From the NCBI RefSeq assembly GCF_041435115.1, contig NZ_CP108046.1:4960001-5024000 (forward strand): a DNA stretch of 64,000 nt, given 5' to 3'. The translations under genes were made by a program, and so were the position numbers. Source of the stretch: Streptomyces sp. NBC_00289 (lineage in GTDB: Bacteria > Actinomycetota > Actinomycetes > Streptomycetales > Streptomycetaceae). This document shows, one piece after another, positions 54,604 through 63,302 of the stretch; the stretch's first letter is position 1, and every line of letters begins with the position of its first letter. The notes under the pieces were generated by a model that ran no database searches, was not told where the DNA came from, and worked only from the letters and a program-made list of their open reading frames with translations.

Positions 54604-55269
54604 ATGCCGGAGACGGGCACGACGACCCCGCGCGAGCGCTACCGCGCCCAGGTCCGCACCGAGGTCAAGGAGCGCGCGTGGGAGCAGATCGCCACCGCGG
54701 GGGCCTCGGCGCTCTCCCTGAACGCCATCGCCCGACAGATGGGCATGAGCGGGCCCGCGCTCTACAGGTACTTCGCCGGCCGCGACGAACTGATCACCGA
54801 ACTCATCAGGGACGCCTACCGAAGCCTCGCCGACACCTTTCGCGCCGCTTCCGCCTCCGGCCCCGACGTGACGGCACTGGCCCACGCCCTGCGCGGCTGG
54901 GCCCTGGACGACCCGCACCGCTACTTCCTCGTCTACGGCACCCCCGTCCCCGGCTACCACGCGCCCGACGACGTCACCACGATCGCGTCCGAGATCATGG
55001 CGGCCCTCCTCGACGCCTGCACCGCACTGCCGTCGGTCGGGGCGGACGGCCCGGTGACACCGTTCGACGCACACCTCGAAGGCCACCGGCAGTGGGCGGA
55101 CGACCACCCCGCCCCGTCCGCGGCCCTGAGCCGGGCCCTGAGCTTCTGGACCCGGCTGCACGGCGTCCTGTCACTGGAACTCGCGGGCCACTTCACCGGG
55201 ATGGGCTTCGACCCGGCCCAGCTCTTCGCCGCCGAACTGGACGCACTGACCGGCCCACCGGCCAACTGA
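54604..55269 (+). CDS. TetR-family transcriptional regulator
   Basis: A 221-residue regulator. Helix-turn-helix at residues 31-60: SALSLNAIARQMGMSGPALY then RYFAGRDELITELI. The C-terminal ligand domain contains FWTRLHGVLSLELAGHF, the WHG-type pattern of the TetR_C_33 group. It probably represses the divergent oxidoreductase gene and releases on binding a small hydrophobic molecule. Start: ATG 54604 preceded by GGAAGGTGG. Confidence 0.92.
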   Translation: MPETGTTTPRERYRAQVRTEVKERAWEQIATAGASALSLNAIARQMGMSGPALYRYFAGRDELITELIRDAYRSLADTFRAASASGPDVTALAHALRGWALDDPHRYFLVYGTPVPGYHAPDDVTTIASEIMAALLDACTALPSVGADGPVTPFDAHLEGHRQWADDHPAPSAALSRALSFWTRLHGVLSLELAGHFTGMGFDPAQLFAAELDALTGPPAN

Positions 55270-55305
55270 CCGCTCCACCCCCGACCTCGCGTGGCGACGG
55301 CGGGG

Positions 55306-57807
55306 TCAGAACCGGTCGGGCGGGCCGTCGAGGCTCTGTTCCGTCCAGATCGTCTTGCCCTCGGCGGTGGGGCGGGTGCCCCACCGCTGGGTCAGCTGGG
55401 CCACCAGGAGCAGCCCCCGGCCCCCCTCGTCGAAGGTGCGGGCGCGGCGCATGTGGGGTGCCGTGTTGCTGGCGTCGGAGACCTCGCAGATGAGGCTCCT
55501 GTCGTGGATGAGGCGTAGTTGGATCGGCGGCCGGGCGTGCCGGATGGCGTTGGTGACCAGTTCGCTGACGATCAGTTCGGTGACGAAGGCGGCCTCGTTG
55601 AGCCCCCATTCCTCCAGCCGGGCGACGGCGTTCTTGCGGGCCACGGCGACGGCGGCCGGGTCGGGAGCGATCGTCCAGGCGGCGACCCGGTCGGCGTCGA
55701 GCGCCCGGGTGCGGGCGACGAGCAGGGCGACGTCGTCGACGGGCCGCCCGGGCAGCGTGGCGGCGAGCGCCGCGTCGCACAGCACGTCCAGCGGCGCGGT
55801 GGGCCGGGCGAGGGACCGGCACAGGCGGGAGACGCCCTCGTCGACGTCCTTGTCACGGGCCTGGATCAGGCCGTCGGTGTAGAGGGCGAGCAGACTGCCC
55901 TCCCGCAGTTCGATCTCCGCCGACTCGAAGGGAAGACCGCCCAGGCCGAGCGGCGGCCCCGCCGGAAGCTCCAGCAGTTCCACGGAACCGTCGGGGCTCA
56001 CCACGACCGGCAGGGGATGGCCGGCCCGGGCGAGGGTGCAGCGGCGGGAAACGGGGTCGTACACGGCGTACAGGCAGGTCGCGCCGACATCTCCCGCGGT
56101 CTCCGCGTTCCCGGCCGTCCCGTCGGTGCCCTCCGTCTCGGTGGCCAGACGGCCGACCATGTCGTCGAGGTGGGTGAGCAGTTCGTCGGGCGGCAGATCG
56201 ATGTCGGCGAGGGTGCGTACGGCGGTGCGCAGCCGCCCCATCGTCGCGGAGGCGTGGATGCCGTGGCCGACGACGTCGCCGACGACCAGCGCCACCCTGG
56301 CTCCGGAGAGCGGGATCACGTCGAACCAGTCTCCGCCCACACCGGCCTGGGCACCCGCGGGAAGGTAGCGGGACGCGACCTCCACCGCGGACTGCTCGGG
56401 CAGCCCCTGCGGCAGCAGGCTGCGCTGCAGGGTGACCGCCGTGGCACGTTCGCGGGTGTAGCGCCGGGCGTTGTCGATACAGATCGCCGCCCGGGACGCG
56501 AGTTCCTCGGCCAGTACGAGATCGTCCTGCTGGAACGGGTCGGGGTGCCGGTGACGGATGAAGACGGCGACGCCCAGGGTGGTTCCGCGCGCCGCCAGCG
56601 GCACCGCCATCACCGAGTGGAAGCCGAACTCCCGGACACGGGCAGCCCTCAGCGGCCTTTCGGCAAGCCATCGGACGATCGCGGGGTCGTCGACCTGGTG
56701 CAGCACCGCACGCCCCGACCGCAGGCTCGCGACCAGCGGGGAACCGTCGGGATACTCCTCCACGTCGCCGAGTTCGACGGCCGCCTCGGGGATGCCCGCG
56801 AGCACGGACTGGTGGGCGATGCGCCGCAGCGGGACGGAGGCTCCCGCCGCCAGCGCCCGCACGAACTGCCCGGGCGCCTCCGCCACCGCGTCCACGTCGT
56901 GGGAGGCGCCCTCGTCGTCCAGGTCGGGCAGCAGGTCGACGGTGGCGAAGTCGGCGAACTCCGGTACGGCCACGTCCGTCATCTCCTGCGCCGTCCTCGG
57001 CACGTCGAGGGTGCTGCCGATGCGCCTGCCGACCTCGGCGATCAACTGGAGGCGTTTGCGCGCCCAGTGCTGCTCCGTGATGTCGTGCGCCGTGAGGGAG
57101 ACACCCTGGATCCTGCCGTCCCCGTCCCGCAACGGTGCCACGACGACCGACCAGGCGTGCTCGCGGTTCTCGCCGGCCGCGCGCAGATAGTTCTCGCGGT
57201 AGTGCGGCTCACCGGTCTCCAGCACCCGCAGCATGTCCTCCTCGGCCAGTTTGCCCGCCTCGTTGTCGACGATCTCCCCCACGCGCAGCCCGAGCATGTC
57301 GCGCTCGGTGAGGGCCACGGACAGCTCCATCGCCTGGTTGGCCCGCCGCAGCCGGAGCCTGGTGTCGTACAGGGCCTGCGCGCAGGTCGGGGACTGCCGG
57401 AAGCTCCGGCTCACCAGGTCCTCGTCGGCCGGCAGCGGTTCCTGCCCGGTCAGCGGGGAGAGCAGCAGCCACGCGGCCCTTCCGTCGGCCGGCATCCTGT
57501 GGTGGGCCAGCACGGTGGCTTCGACGCGGTGGCCGTCCCGGTGCCGTAGAGCGAGTGCTCCGTGCCATCTGGGCAGCCGAGCGAGAGACGGCAGGTCCGA
57601 CGCGGCGCGCCGCTCGGCGAGCAGTGCGGCCGCCGGACGGCCCACGACCTGCGCGGACGTGTATCCGAGCAGCCGCTGAGCCCCCTCGTTCCAGCCGGTC
57701 ACGGTGCCCTGGTCGTCCACGCCGACCCGCGCGGTGAGCGCCTCTCCGACGACGTCCTGGACGCGACGCGCTCCCTGGTCGCCGAGGGGACGCTGCTCCA
57801 TGGTCAC
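55306..57807 (-). CDS. PAS-GAF-SpoIIE phosphatase with C-terminal ATPase domain
   Basis: An 833-residue signalling protein. Two PAS domains (about 15-120 and 135-250; GWNEGAQRLLGYTSAQVVGR), a GAF domain (about 260-450), a PP2C/SpoIIE phosphatase (about 470-690; VGGDWFDVIPLSGARVALVV, GDVVGHGIHASATMGRL, LYTDGLIQARD) and a GHKL anti-sigma-like ATPase (about 705-833; SELVTNAIRHARPPI, GGRGLLLVAQLTQRWG). It would both phosphorylate and dephosphorylate anti-anti-sigma factors in response to a ligand or light/redox input. Start: GTG 57807; ATG 57801 is an alternative. No sigma or anti-sigma antagonist gene is adjacent. Hundreds of such proteins exist in Streptomyces. Confidence 0.95.
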   Translation of the reverse strand: MTMEQRPLGDQGARRVQDVVGEALTARVGVDDQGTVTGWNEGAQRLLGYTSAQVVGRPAAALLAERRAASDLPSLARLPRWHGALALRHRDGHRVEATVLAHHRMPADGRAAWLLLSPLTGQEPLPADEDLVSRSFRQSPTCAQALYDTRLRLRRANQAMELSVALTERDMLGLRVGEIVDNEAGKLAEEDMLRVLETGEPHYRENYLRAAGENREHAWSVVVAPLRDGDGRIQGVSLTAHDITEQHWARKRLQLIAEVGRRIGSTLDVPRTAQEMTDVAVPEFADFATVDLLPDLDDEGASHDVDAVAEAPGQFVRALAAGASVPLRRIAHQSVLAGIPEAAVELGDVEEYPDGSPLVASLRSGRAVLHQVDDPAIVRWLAERPLRAARVREFGFHSVMAVPLAARGTTLGVAVFIRHRHPDPFQQDDLVLAEELASRAAICIDNARRYTRERATAVTLQRSLLPQGLPEQSAVEVASRYLPAGAQAGVGGDWFDVIPLSGARVALVVGDVVGHGIHASATMGRLRTAVRTLADIDLPPDELLTHLDDMVGRLATETEGTDGTAGNAETAGDVGATCLYAVYDPVSRRCTLARAGHPLPVVVSPDGSVELLELPAGPPLGLGGLPFESAEIELREGSLLALYTDGLIQARDKDVDEGVSRLCRSLARPTAPLDVLCDAALAATLPGRPVDDVALLVARTRALDADRVAAWTIAPDPAAVAVARKNAVARLEEWGLNEAAFVTELIVSELVTNAIRHARPPIQLRLIHDRSLICEVSDASNTAPHMRRARTFDEGGRGLLLVAQLTQRWGTRPTAEGKTIWTEQSLDGPPDRF

Positions 57808-58157
57808 TCATCTCGCTCTCGTCGGGTTCTCCATCGCGTTGAGGCCCTCGCTGCTCAGGGCACATGCCGCCACCACCGCCCGGGAGCGTCGTGAGACATG
57901 GCGTTCATCCCGATTTCACATTATTCCGTAGGTCGATGAGATCTCGCACCGAATGCCCGGATCCGGACCGGGCGCCACCACCTCCACGATCGTCTTCACA
58001 CCGCACGTCCCCCACCGCGTCCCCCACGCCCCAGGGCGTGCGGCGGATGTGGCGTTCCTCTCGGTGGCCGGTCCCGGCACACGGACCGGCAGCCTGTCCG
58101 CCGGCGGCGACGCCGAGGAGGTGTGGGGCCATCGACAGGGGTCACAGCGCTGCGGCG

Positions 58158-58192
58158 GAGCCCGGACCACAGCAACGCTGCGGTCCGGGCTC
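58158..58192. terminator. Hairpin in the 612-bp gap before the cold-shock module
   Basis: An 11-bp perfect inverted repeat (GAGCCCGGACC / GGTCCGGGCTC). The gap 57808-58420 otherwise holds the csp promoter and leader; I see no gene in it. Confidence 0.5.
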
Positions 58193-58301
58193 GGCAATAT
58201 CTGTGGCCGGGAAGTGAGAATTCGGCGTGGCGCGCGGGGAATATTCCTCATTCGACCGGCGGAGCGGAATTATTTGCCGCGGCCGGCCGATCACGGCATG
58301 C

Positions 58302-58329
58302 TACTGTCGGTGTCAGTTGCAGTTGTGGT
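58302..58329 (+). promoter_or_regulatory. Promoter and leader start of the first csp gene
   Basis: A -10-like TACTGT at 58302-58307 followed by GTTGCAGTTGTGGT at 58316-58329. The second csp gene has the same pair (TACCGT, GTTGCAGTTTTGGT at 63263-63289). The leader is about 105 nt. Confidence 0.65.
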
Positions 58330-58420
58330 CTTGCCTGAAGGTTTTCCGACGGGGTGATCATCACGGCGACCGGAGTCCGCACACGGCGAACTCCGAGCAC
58401 CGTCCCGAAGGAGAATTAAA

Positions 58421-58624
58421 ATGGCTGCTGGTACCGTGAAGTGGTTCAACGCGGAAAAGGGCTTCGGCTTCATCGAGCAGGACGGCGGCGGCCCCGACGT
58501 CTTCGCCCACTACTCCAACATCGCCGCCCAGGGCTTCCGTGAGCTGCTGGAGGGCCAGAAGGTCACGTTCGACATCGCGCAGGGCCAGAAGGGCCCGACG
58601 GCCGAGAACATCGTTCCCGCCTGA
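58421..58624 (+). CDS. Cold-shock protein, CspA family
   Basis: A 67-residue single OB-fold protein. RNP1 KGFGFIEQ and RNP2 VFAHYSNI are the nucleic-acid-binding motifs; [10 protein letters not shown] begins the domain. It binds single-stranded RNA or DNA and acts as an RNA chaperone. Start: ATG 58421 after GAAGGAG. A strong hairpin follows at 58645-58676, then a DEAD-box helicase gene. Nearly identical to the second copy at 63442 (about ten substitutions). The two copies also share promoter and terminator, showing a module duplication. Confidence 0.97.
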   Translation: MAAGTVKWFNAEKGFGFIEQDGGGPDVFAHYSNIAAQGFRELLEGQKVTFDIAQGQKGPTAENIVPA

Positions 58625-58644
58625 CGCTGACGCACACTTCGCAG

Positions 58645-58676
58645 CTGGGGCCCGCACCTAGGGGTGCGGGCCCCAG
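58645..58676 (+). terminator. Terminator after csp 1
   Basis: A perfect 14-bp stem (CTGGGGCCCGCACC / GGTGCGGGCCCCAG) with a 4-nt loop. Same hairpin as at 63666-63697. It lies between csp and helicase, so only part of the transcripts may continue. Confidence 0.85.
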
Positions 58677-58842
58677 TTCGCTGCGTTCGGGGCGCCGAAC
58701 GCCTTGCGAATTCATTCGCACATATCTTTTCCCCCGGTTCTGAATTCCCCGAACCGGCCCGGTCCGGGTGGACATCCGCCCCGGACCCATCATCTTGGCT
58801 CGTTCTCGCTATTCCTTCTGCCGCTTTTCGCCGCCGCGGGAA

Positions 58843-58869
58843 TTCCTTGATACGTGCCATATCAAGGAA
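58843..58869 (+). promoter_or_regulatory. Leader hairpin over the helicase ribosome-binding site, copy 1
   Basis: TTCCTTGAT / ATCAAGGAA, 9 bp, loop ACGTGCCAT. The 3' arm overlaps the start of the GGAAGG ribosome-binding site before ATG 58878. The copy at 63934 has C-G in place of T-A at one stem position, with the partner base also changed, and an almost identical loop. Confidence 0.75.
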
Positions 58870-58877
58870 GGTTCCGC

Positions 58878-60449
58878 ATGAATCGCGAACGGACGAACGA
58901 ACGCTCCACCCGCAACCGCACCGGAGGCTCGGCCTACGGCAGGAGCGGCTCCGGCTCCGGCCGCAGCGGCAGCCGGTTCGGAGCGGGCGGCGCCGGCCGC
59001 TCCGGTGCCCCGCGTCGCTCCGGCGGCTACGGGGGCCGGCAGACCGTGCAGGGCGAGTTCGCGCTGCCGAAGACGATGACTCCCGGGCTGCCCGCAGCCG
59101 AGTCGTTCGCCGACCTCGACATGCCCGCACAACTGCTCGCGGCGCTCGGCCACGAGGGCGTGACCGTACCGTTCCCGATCCAGTCGGCGACCCTGCCGAA
59201 CTCCCTGGCCGGCCGTGACGTGCTCGGCCGCGGGCGCACCGGTTCGGGCAAGACCCTCGCCTTCGGTCTCGCGCTGCTGGCCCGCACGGCCGGCCGGCGC
59301 GCCGAGGCACGGCAGCCGCTCGCCCTCGTCCTGGTCCCCACCCGCGAGCTCGCCCAGCAGGTCACCGACGCGCTCACGCCGTACGCCCGCTCGGTGCGGC
59401 TGCGGCTGGCGACCGTGGTCGGCGGCATGTCGATCGGGAAGCAGGCCGGTGCGCTGCGTACCGGCGCCGAGGTCGTCGTCGCCACTCCCGGCCGGCTCAA
59501 GGACCTCATCGACCGGGGTGACTGCCGGCTGAACGACGTCGACATCACCGTCCTGGACGAGGCCGACCAGATGGCCGACATGGGCTTCATGCCGCAGGTC
59601 ACCGCCCTGCTCGACCAGGTGCGCCCCGGTGGGCAGCGGATGCTGTTCTCCGCCACCCTGGACCGCAACGTCGACCTGCTGGTCCGTCGCTACCTGACCG
59701 ACCCGGTGGTCCACTCCGTCGACCCGTCCGCGGGCGCCGTCACCACGATGGAGCACCACGTCCTCCAGGTGCACGACACGGACAAGCACCGGACGACCAC
59801 CGAGATCGCCGCCCGCGACGGCCGCGTGATCATGTTCCTGGACACCAAGCACGCGGTGGACCGGCTGACCAAGGACCTGCTCGGCAGTGGCGTCCGCGCC
59901 GCCGCCCTGCACGGCGGCAAGTCCCAGCCGCAGCGCACCCGGACCCTCGCCCAGTTCAAGAGCGGACACGTGACGGTCCTGGTGGCGACCAACGTCGCGG
60001 CCCGCGGCATCCACGTCGACAACCTCGACCTGGTCGTCAACGTGGATCCCCCCACCGACCACAAGGACTACCTGCACCGCGGCGGCCGTACGGCCCGTGC
60101 GGGCGAATCCGGCAGCGTCGTCACCCTGGTGACCCCCGGGCAGCGCCGCGGGATGAGCCGGCTGATGGCCGACGCCGGCATCACCCCGCAGATCACGCCC
60201 GTCCGTTCGGGTGAGGCGGAACTGAGCCGCATCACGGGTGCCCAGGCCCCGTCCGGCATCCCGGTCGTCATCACCGCGCCGGCCCCGGCGCGCCCCCGCC
60301 GCGGCCCGTCCTCCTCGACCTCCTCCCGGTCCTCGTCGTCCTCGTCGTCCCGGAGCCGCCGTGGTGGCCGTACCGGTCAGGGCGGGTCCGCCGGCGCGGC
60401 GTCGCGCGGCAGGGCGCCGCAGCGGTCCGCAGTCGACCCGGCGGCGTGA
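58878..60449 (+). CDS. DEAD-box RNA helicase
   Basis: A 523-residue helicase. An Arg/Ser/Gly-rich N-terminus (about 1-60) precedes the two RecA domains: Q-motif region PFPIQSATLP, motif I GRTGSGKT, Ia PTRELAQQ, Ib TPGRLKDLI, motif II VLDEADQMADMGF, III SATLD, IV MFLDTKHAVD, V VATNVAARGIHVDNLD, VI YLHRGGRTARAG. The C-terminal 80 residues are Arg/Ser/Pro-rich. It unwinds structured RNA, in all likelihood during cold adaptation, as its csp neighbour suggests. Start: ATG 58878 immediately after the leader hairpin. Confidence 0.97.
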   Translation: MNRERTNERSTRNRTGGSAYGRSGSGSGRSGSRFGAGGAGRSGAPRRSGGYGGRQTVQGEFALPKTMTPGLPAAESFADLDMPAQLLAALGHEGVTVPFPIQSATLPNSLAGRDVLGRGRTGSGKTLAFGLALLARTAGRRAEARQPLALVLVPTRELAQQVTDALTPYARSVRLRLATVVGGMSIGKQAGALRTGAEVVVATPGRLKDLIDRGDCRLNDVDITVLDEADQMADMGFMPQVTALLDQVRPGGQRMLFSATLDRNVDLLVRRYLTDPVVHSVDPSAGAVTTMEHHVLQVHDTDKHRTTTEIAARDGRVIMFLDTKHAVDRLTKDLLGSGVRAAALHGGKSQPQRTRTLAQFKSGHVTVLVATNVAARGIHVDNLDLVVNVDPPTDHKDYLHRGGRTARAGESGSVVTLVTPGQRRGMSRLMADAGITPQITPVRSGEAELSRITGAQAPSGIPVVITAPAPARPRRGPSSSTSSRSSSSSSSRSRRGGRTGQGGSAGAASRGRAPQRSAVDPAA

Positions 60450-60492
60450 AAACCCCTGGGCCCGCGGCTCATCCATCTCGGTAGGAGGCACC

Positions 60493-60840
60493 TTGACACC
60501 GGTTCAGACGCAGCGACTCCGGGCGGTTCCCGCTCACCCGACCGCGATCGACGACCTGGGCGGGTCCGGTCCGCGGGTCAGTGACGACATGACCGTCGAG
60601 GTCGCCGCCTCCGTCATGGCGAGCGCCCGCGTCGAGCACCTGCTCCTCATCGACGCGGACGACCAGTGCACGGGGTCGGTCAGCCTGGCCCAGCTCACCG
60701 AGATCCGCGACAGCTCCAGGTACACGGACCGGGTGCGTCTGCGGGACGTCCTCGGGGGATCATTCGCCTCGCTGGGTGCCCGGGCCGTCGCCGTCAGCGA
60801 GAATGGCCGCGCCCCGGGTGTTCTCCCTCTCCCCTGCTGA
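60493..60840 (+). CDS. CBS-domain-like small protein
   Basis: A 115-residue protein. VSDDMTVEVAASVMASARVE followed by HLLLIDADDQCTGSVSLAQL looks like a single CBS half-site. The last 25 residues (SLGARAVAVSENGRAPGVLP) do not. Start: TTG 60493 with GGAGG five bases before it; there is no ATG in a suitable place. It follows the helicase by 43 bp and precedes the SCO5918-type gene by 48 bp, so the three are likely one transcript. Exact role unknown; CBS domains usually sense adenosine nucleotides. Confidence 0.7.
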   Translation: MTPVQTQRLRAVPAHPTAIDDLGGSGPRVSDDMTVEVAASVMASARVEHLLLIDADDQCTGSVSLAQLTEIRDSSRYTDRVRLRDVLGGSFASLGARAVAVSENGRAPGVLPLPC

Positions 60841-60888
60841 TCCGTCCCACCCGGCCGGCCCCGTTACCCCTTCTCCTTGTGAGGCAAC

Positions 60889-61206
60889 ATGCGCTGTGTC
60901 ATCGCCCGGTACCCGTTCGACCTGACCAAGGACGGAGTGCTGGCCTCGATGAAGGGCGTCACGCCCGAGCCCGTCACGGGCGAGTCCGTGACCATCGGCC
61001 GCCGCCGCTACCCCGTCAAGCAGGTGGGCGAGGTCATCACCCGTCAGGATCGCCGTGACTTCTCCAGCGGCGAGGTCACCCGGGCCATGGCCCGTCTCGG
61101 CTTCACCTGCCACGACCACCCCGAGGCCGCGCCGCCCGCGAGTGTCCTCACTCCGCTCCAGACCGCGTCGCAACTGCTCGGCAGCAGCGCCACCGCGGAC
61201 GTGTGA
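60889..61206 (+). CDS. SCO5918-family protein
   Basis: A 105-residue protein: MRCVIARYPFDLTKDGVLAS, then GRRRYPVKQVGEVITRQDRR and DFSSGEVTRAMARLGFTCHD. This matches a Streptomyces family that I know only as SCO5918-like and that is regularly encoded with csp and DEAD-box helicase genes. No activity is established. Basic and probably cytoplasmic. It is the last gene of the csp-helicase operon and is followed by a 17-bp hairpin at 61235-61272. Confidence 0.8.
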   Translation: MRCVIARYPFDLTKDGVLASMKGVTPEPVTGESVTIGRRRYPVKQVGEVITRQDRRDFSSGEVTRAMARLGFTCHDHPEAAPPASVLTPLQTASQLLGSSATADV

Positions 61207-61234
61207 GGACGAGCCACACCGCGAGTGCAGCACA

Positions 61235-61272
61235 GTGAGGGCCCCGGCGACACACGTCGCCGGGGCCCTCAC
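61235..61272 (+). terminator. Terminator after the SCO5918-type gene
   Basis: A perfect 17-bp inverted repeat (arms 61235-61251 and 61256-61272) with loop ACAC. Confidence 0.85.
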
Positions 61273-61343
61273 CTCGTCGTACGGCAGCGCTTTCCGCACC
61301 ACCGGCCCGACGGCGGGGTCGCCCGATGGTGTTGAATTCCCCC

Positions 61344-61375
61344 GGGGCCGTGGTGCCGATCGGCATCGGGGCCCC
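61344..61375 (+). promoter_or_regulatory. Leader hairpin of merR-like gene 1
   Basis: GGGGCC with an inner GTGCCG-AT-CGGCAT stem and GGCCCC. It is preceded by GATGGTGTTGAATTCC and followed by TCGACGCGT. The same order of blocks precedes merR-like gene 2 at 62737. Confidence 0.65.
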
Positions 61376-61400
61376 TCGACGCGTTGCACAACGAGGTGAC

Positions 61401-61751
61401 ATGACAGCAGACAGTCCGCTCAGCGGTCGGCTGGACGACGACGACTACCCCGCGTACACGATGGGCCGGGCCGCCGAGATGCTCGGCACCACGCCCGGCT
61501 TCCTCCGGGCCATCGGCGAGGCCCGGCTGATCACTCCGCTCCGCTCGGAGGGCGGCCACCGCCGGTACTCCCGTTACCAGCTCCGGATCGCCGCCCGCGC
61601 CCGCGAACTCGTGGACCAGGGCACCCCGACCGAGGCCGCCTGCCGGATCGTCATCCTCGAGGACCAGCTCCAGGAAGCCCAGCGCATCAACGCCGAGTAC
61701 CGCCGGGCCGCGAACGAGACGGCGGACGGTCGGGGTCCCGGGTCCGGCTGA
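61401..61751 (+). CDS. MerR-like helix-turn-helix regulator 1
   Basis: A 116-residue protein. YTMGRAAEMLGTTPGFLRAI and GEARLITPLRSEGGHRRYSR form the MerR helix-turn-helix and wing; YQLRIAARARELVDQGTP and IVILEDQLQEAQRIN form the dimer helices. No effector domain, so it probably acts without a bound metal or drug. It is about three-quarters identical to the gene at 62796. Start: ATG 61401 preceded by GAGGTG. Its position between two csp-helicase modules suggests it regulates cold-shock genes, which is inference. Confidence 0.88.
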   Translation: MTADSPLSGRLDDDDYPAYTMGRAAEMLGTTPGFLRAIGEARLITPLRSEGGHRRYSRYQLRIAARARELVDQGTPTEAACRIVILEDQLQEAQRINAEYRRAANETADGRGPGSG

Positions 61752-61837
61752 GCGGAGGCACGACGGGCCGGCGGGCTCCGGCTCCGCCGCGCCGCCCGCC
61801 CCTGGGAAGGCGCGCCGCGGCAGCGGATGATGGCCGT

Positions 61838-62311
61838 ATGCGTATCCGCATCGAGGCCTCCGACCTGCCCGGCAGCGCCTTCCCGGCCCCTGCCGACGGC
61901 AACACCCCCGCCTACCGCAACGTCCACGTCGCCGTGCAGCGCCGCGACCGGCCGGCCGAACTCCTCGATCCCCAGCCCGGCGACGCCGAGTCCGCCACCT
62001 GGACCCTGGACTGCACCACCAGTGCCTCGCCCACCGGCACCGACGTGAAGGGCCCCTACGTACAGGACCGGCTCGGCCGCCGGTTCGTCTACCTGTCGTG
62101 GGGCACGGTCGACGAGTCCGGCGTCTTCTCGATGTTCCGCCGCGCCAAGCTCATGCTCGACGCCGTCCCCGCCGCCGTACTCGCCGCCGCCGCACGCGAG
62201 GGCCTGCTCGTCGGGCGCCTCGGCCTGACCGACGCGCGCGGCGGGCCCCTGTGCGCACGCGTCGAGCCCCCGCACGTCACCTGGACCGCCGCGCCCTTCG
62301 AAGGTGCCTGA
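61838..62311 (+). CDS. DUF5990 family protein
   Basis: A 157-residue protein. RIRIEASDLPGSAFPAPADG opens it, NVHVAVQRRDRPAELLDPQP and the DVKGPYVQDRLGRRFVYLSW segment follow, and FSMFRRAKLMLDAVPAAVLA is a conserved helix. These features fit the DUF5990 family of actinobacteria; function unknown. Start: ATG 61838. It is inserted between the two merR-like paralogues, 86 bp after the first, same strand. Confidence 0.85.
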   Translation: MRIRIEASDLPGSAFPAPADGNTPAYRNVHVAVQRRDRPAELLDPQPGDAESATWTLDCTTSASPTGTDVKGPYVQDRLGRRFVYLSWGTVDESGVFSMFRRAKLMLDAVPAAVLAAAAREGLLVGRLGLTDARGGPLCARVEPPHVTWTAAPFEGA

Positions 62312-62717
62312 TCCGGCGAACTCCCCCGCATCCCACGGCCGCAGCGGGCGTCACCGTTCGCAGCAGGTTCCTCCACCTACAGACACCAAAAATCTATCGT
62401 GGCAGCAGTAGACATTGCGGCGGCGATGGTCGTAGAGTTTCTCTCGTAACCGAGAAATCGAGTATGCGAGGCAGACACGGACTGCCTCGCGGCAGTGCCC
62501 GCAGCACCGGCCGCGAAGGCCGCGAGCAGTACGACAGCTCATCCGAGGAAAGGTGGAGCGAACGCCATCAGGATCGCCCGGGCAGCGCAGAACCGGCCCG
62601 GGTACCGCAGGCCCCAGAACGGAAGGTGGTCCCCGGTCAAGCATTCGCGATCCCCGCATCCCCGCCCCTTTCGGGCGCCGACGCGGAATCAGAGATCCGG
62701 CGCAACAAAAAGCCGGT
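62312..62717. other. Gap without a supported gene
   Basis: About 400 bp between the DUF5990 gene and the second merR-like leader. It contains a TTTCTC-N8-GAGAAA inverted repeat at 62438-62457 in a less GC-rich stretch. A 74-codon plus-strand frame from 62495 is rich in Arg, Pro and Ser and I do not accept it as a gene. Confidence 0.3.
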
Positions 62718-62736
62718 AGATGGTGTTGAACCCCTC

Positions 62737-62768
62737 GGGGCCCGGGTGCCGAACGGCACCCGGGCCCC
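62737..62768 (+). promoter_or_regulatory. Leader hairpin of merR-like gene 2
   Basis: A perfect 15-bp stem (GGGGCCCGGGTGCCG / CGGCACCCGGGCCCC) with loop AA, preceded by GATGGTGTTGAACCCC and followed by TCGATGCGT, matching the leader at 61344. Confidence 0.7.
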
Positions 62769-62795
62769 TCGATGCGTCCCTGAAACGAAGGTGCT

Positions 62796-63122
62796 ATGCC
62801 CGCTGACTCACCCGCCGCAGACAGCCTGGACGACGACGACTACCCCGCGTACACCATGGGGCGGGCCGCCGCCATCCTCGGCACGACCCCCGCGTTCCTG
62901 CGCTCCATCGGCGAAGCCAAACTCATCACCCCGCTCCGCTCGGACGGAGGCCACCGCCGCTACTCCCGTTACCAGCTGCGGATCGCCGCCCGGGCGCGCG
63001 AACTGGTCGACGAGGGCACCCCGATCGAGGCTGCCTGCCGCATCATCATCCTCGAGGACCAGCTCGAGGAAGCGCTGCGTCTCAACGAGCAGATGCGCCG
63101 GCAGAAGGACGCCCAGCACTGA
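62796..63122 (+). CDS. MerR-like helix-turn-helix regulator 2
   Basis: A 108-residue paralogue of the regulator at 61401. LDDDDYPAYTMGRAAAILGT, then RSIGEAKLITPLRSDGGHRR and YSRYQLRIAARARELVDEGT are almost the same in both; they differ mainly at both ends. The C-terminal helix is IIILEDQLEEALRLNEQMRR. Start: ATG 62796 preceded by GAAGGTG. It lies 319 bp upstream of the second csp gene. The pair probably arose with the duplicated csp-helicase module. Confidence 0.88.
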   Translation: MPADSPAADSLDDDDYPAYTMGRAAAILGTTPAFLRSIGEAKLITPLRSDGGHRRYSRYQLRIAARARELVDEGTPIEAACRIIILEDQLEEALRLNEQMRRQKDAQH

Positions 63123-63262
63123 GCCGACACCGAGCCGCGCGCCGATCTTGTACGGTCGACGGAGCCGGAAACCTGCTGCGGCTGACACAGAATTACGTAC
63201 AGTGCCGTGAGGAATCGCGAAGGGGCGGTCGGGGCCCACGAACCCCGCGCCCCGACCTGTGC

Positions 63263-63289
63263 TACCGTGATAAGAGTTGCAGTTTTGGT
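63263..63289 (+). promoter_or_regulatory. Promoter and leader start of the second csp gene
   Basis: TACCGT (-10-like) at 63263-63268 and GTTGCAGTTTTGGT at 63276-63289, as in the first csp gene. The leader is about 165 nt and holds the hairpin at 63303-63336. Confidence 0.65.
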
Positions 63290-63302
63290 TACCAGAGACT
63301 TT

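Noticed and set aside
57953..58357. 134-codon frame before the cold-shock module
   Set aside because: No ribosome-binding site, composition unlike a protein, and it runs through the csp promoter and leader.
62495..62719. 74-codon frame in the gap before merR-like gene 2
   Set aside because: Arg/Pro/Ser-rich with no domain and no good start; it overlaps the leader of the next gene.
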